Of a stretch of DNA of 7,700 nucleotides, positions 7,564 to 7,700 are shown piece after piece (positions within the stretch are counted from its first letter, which is position 1; each line of letters starts with the position of its first letter). Position numbers and translations under genes: made by a program. Under the pieces are notes generated by a model, which was given only the letters and a program-made list of their open reading frames with translations, made no database searches and was not told the DNA's origin. This DNA comes from Treponema sp. GTDB taxonomy: Bacteria; Spirochaetota; Spirochaetia; Treponematales; Breznakiellaceae. The stretch spans positions 1 to 7,700 of the forward strand of contig WQZT01000074.1 in NCBI GenBank assembly GCA_009780595.1, given 5' to 3'.

Positions 7564-7700
7564 TTGAGAAGTGACGTAATAAAAACCGGGGCGGAAAAAG
7601 CGCCCCACCGTTCACTCTTAAAAGCTATGGGCTATACCGACAGGCAGATTGCAAAACCTATCATCGGTATAGTCAATGCTTTTAACGAGATTGTTCCCGG
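7564..7700 (+). CDS. ilvD: Dihydroxy-acid dehydratase, N-terminus (3' partial)
   Basis: It dehydrates 2,3-dihydroxy-isovalerate and 2,3-dihydroxy-3-methylvalerate to the 2-oxo acids, using an iron-sulfur cluster. Only 45 whole codons are present before the window ends. They read [20 protein letters not shown] and later [12 protein letters not shown], the well-conserved opening of IlvD; the cluster cysteines lie beyond the edge. The start is TTG at 7564: it aligns with the family N-terminus (usually MRSD), and TAAGGA (7551-7556), overlapping the ilvC stop, lies about 8 nt upstream as ribosome site. The first in-frame ATG (7627) would cut away conserved residues. It follows ilvC by 10 nt and is the fourth gene of the operon. 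The 6-phosphogluconate dehydratase Edd is related but lacks this N-terminal pattern. Confidence 0.9.
   Translation, partial: MRSDVIKTGAEKAPHRSLLKAMGYTDRQIAKPIIGIVNAFNEIVP

Overview
The window is a GC-rich (roughly 55% by eye) bacterial chromosomal segment with every supported gene on the + strand. From left to right it holds: the 3' end of secA; a secreted transglutaminase-like protein; a lipoprotein amidohydrolase; and the start of a branched-chain amino acid operon, ilvB-ilvN-ilvC-ilvD, whose last gene runs off the right edge. Nothing directly identifies the organism. The exported transglutaminase-like/helical-repeat protein, the C-terminal stalk-type domain on the amidohydrolase, the TTG start of ilvD and the general style of the proteins remind me of a spirochaete of the Treponema group (gut or termite-type, moderate GC). 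I hold that only loosely.

Layout. Positions 1-335 encode the SecA C-terminus, with an Ala/Ser/Gly-rich linker and an intact zinc-binding tail. A short gap (336-408) holds a good sigma70-type promoter placed so close to the next ATG that the mRNA may be leaderless. The 505-aa exported protein (409-1926) ends inside a 16-bp inverted repeat, and a run of further small hairpins fills the first half of the 182-bp gap after it. The 676-aa lipoprotein (2109-4139) is an Amidohydro_3/YtcJ-type metal-dependent hydrolase with an extra C-terminal domain resembling the copper amine oxidase N-terminal (stalk) domain. It is followed by two hairpins, the second a clear rho-independent terminator (4192-4231). 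This isolates it from the ilv operon.

The ilv genes are tightly packed (gaps of 6, 24 and 10 nt), each with a recognisable Shine-Dalgarno sequence, and must be co-transcribed. In order they give acetolactate synthase large and small subunits, ketol-acid reductoisomerase and dihydroxy-acid dehydratase, which are the enzymes that take pyruvate (or pyruvate plus 2-oxobutyrate) to the 2-oxo acid precursors of valine, leucine and isoleucine. The space between terminator and ilvB is too short for a T-box or a leader-peptide attenuator, so control probably lies at the promoter or through feedback on the small subunit.

No mobile element, CRISPR array, tRNA, rRNA or defence system is visible, and most of the window is ordinary housekeeping sequence. 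The points worth a second look are the possible leaderless promoter, the hairpin cluster at 1912-2011, the domain fusion in the amidohydrolase, the Asp-to-Glu change in the thiamine-diphosphate motif of IlvB and the Tyr-Asp pair in the cofactor loop of IlvC.
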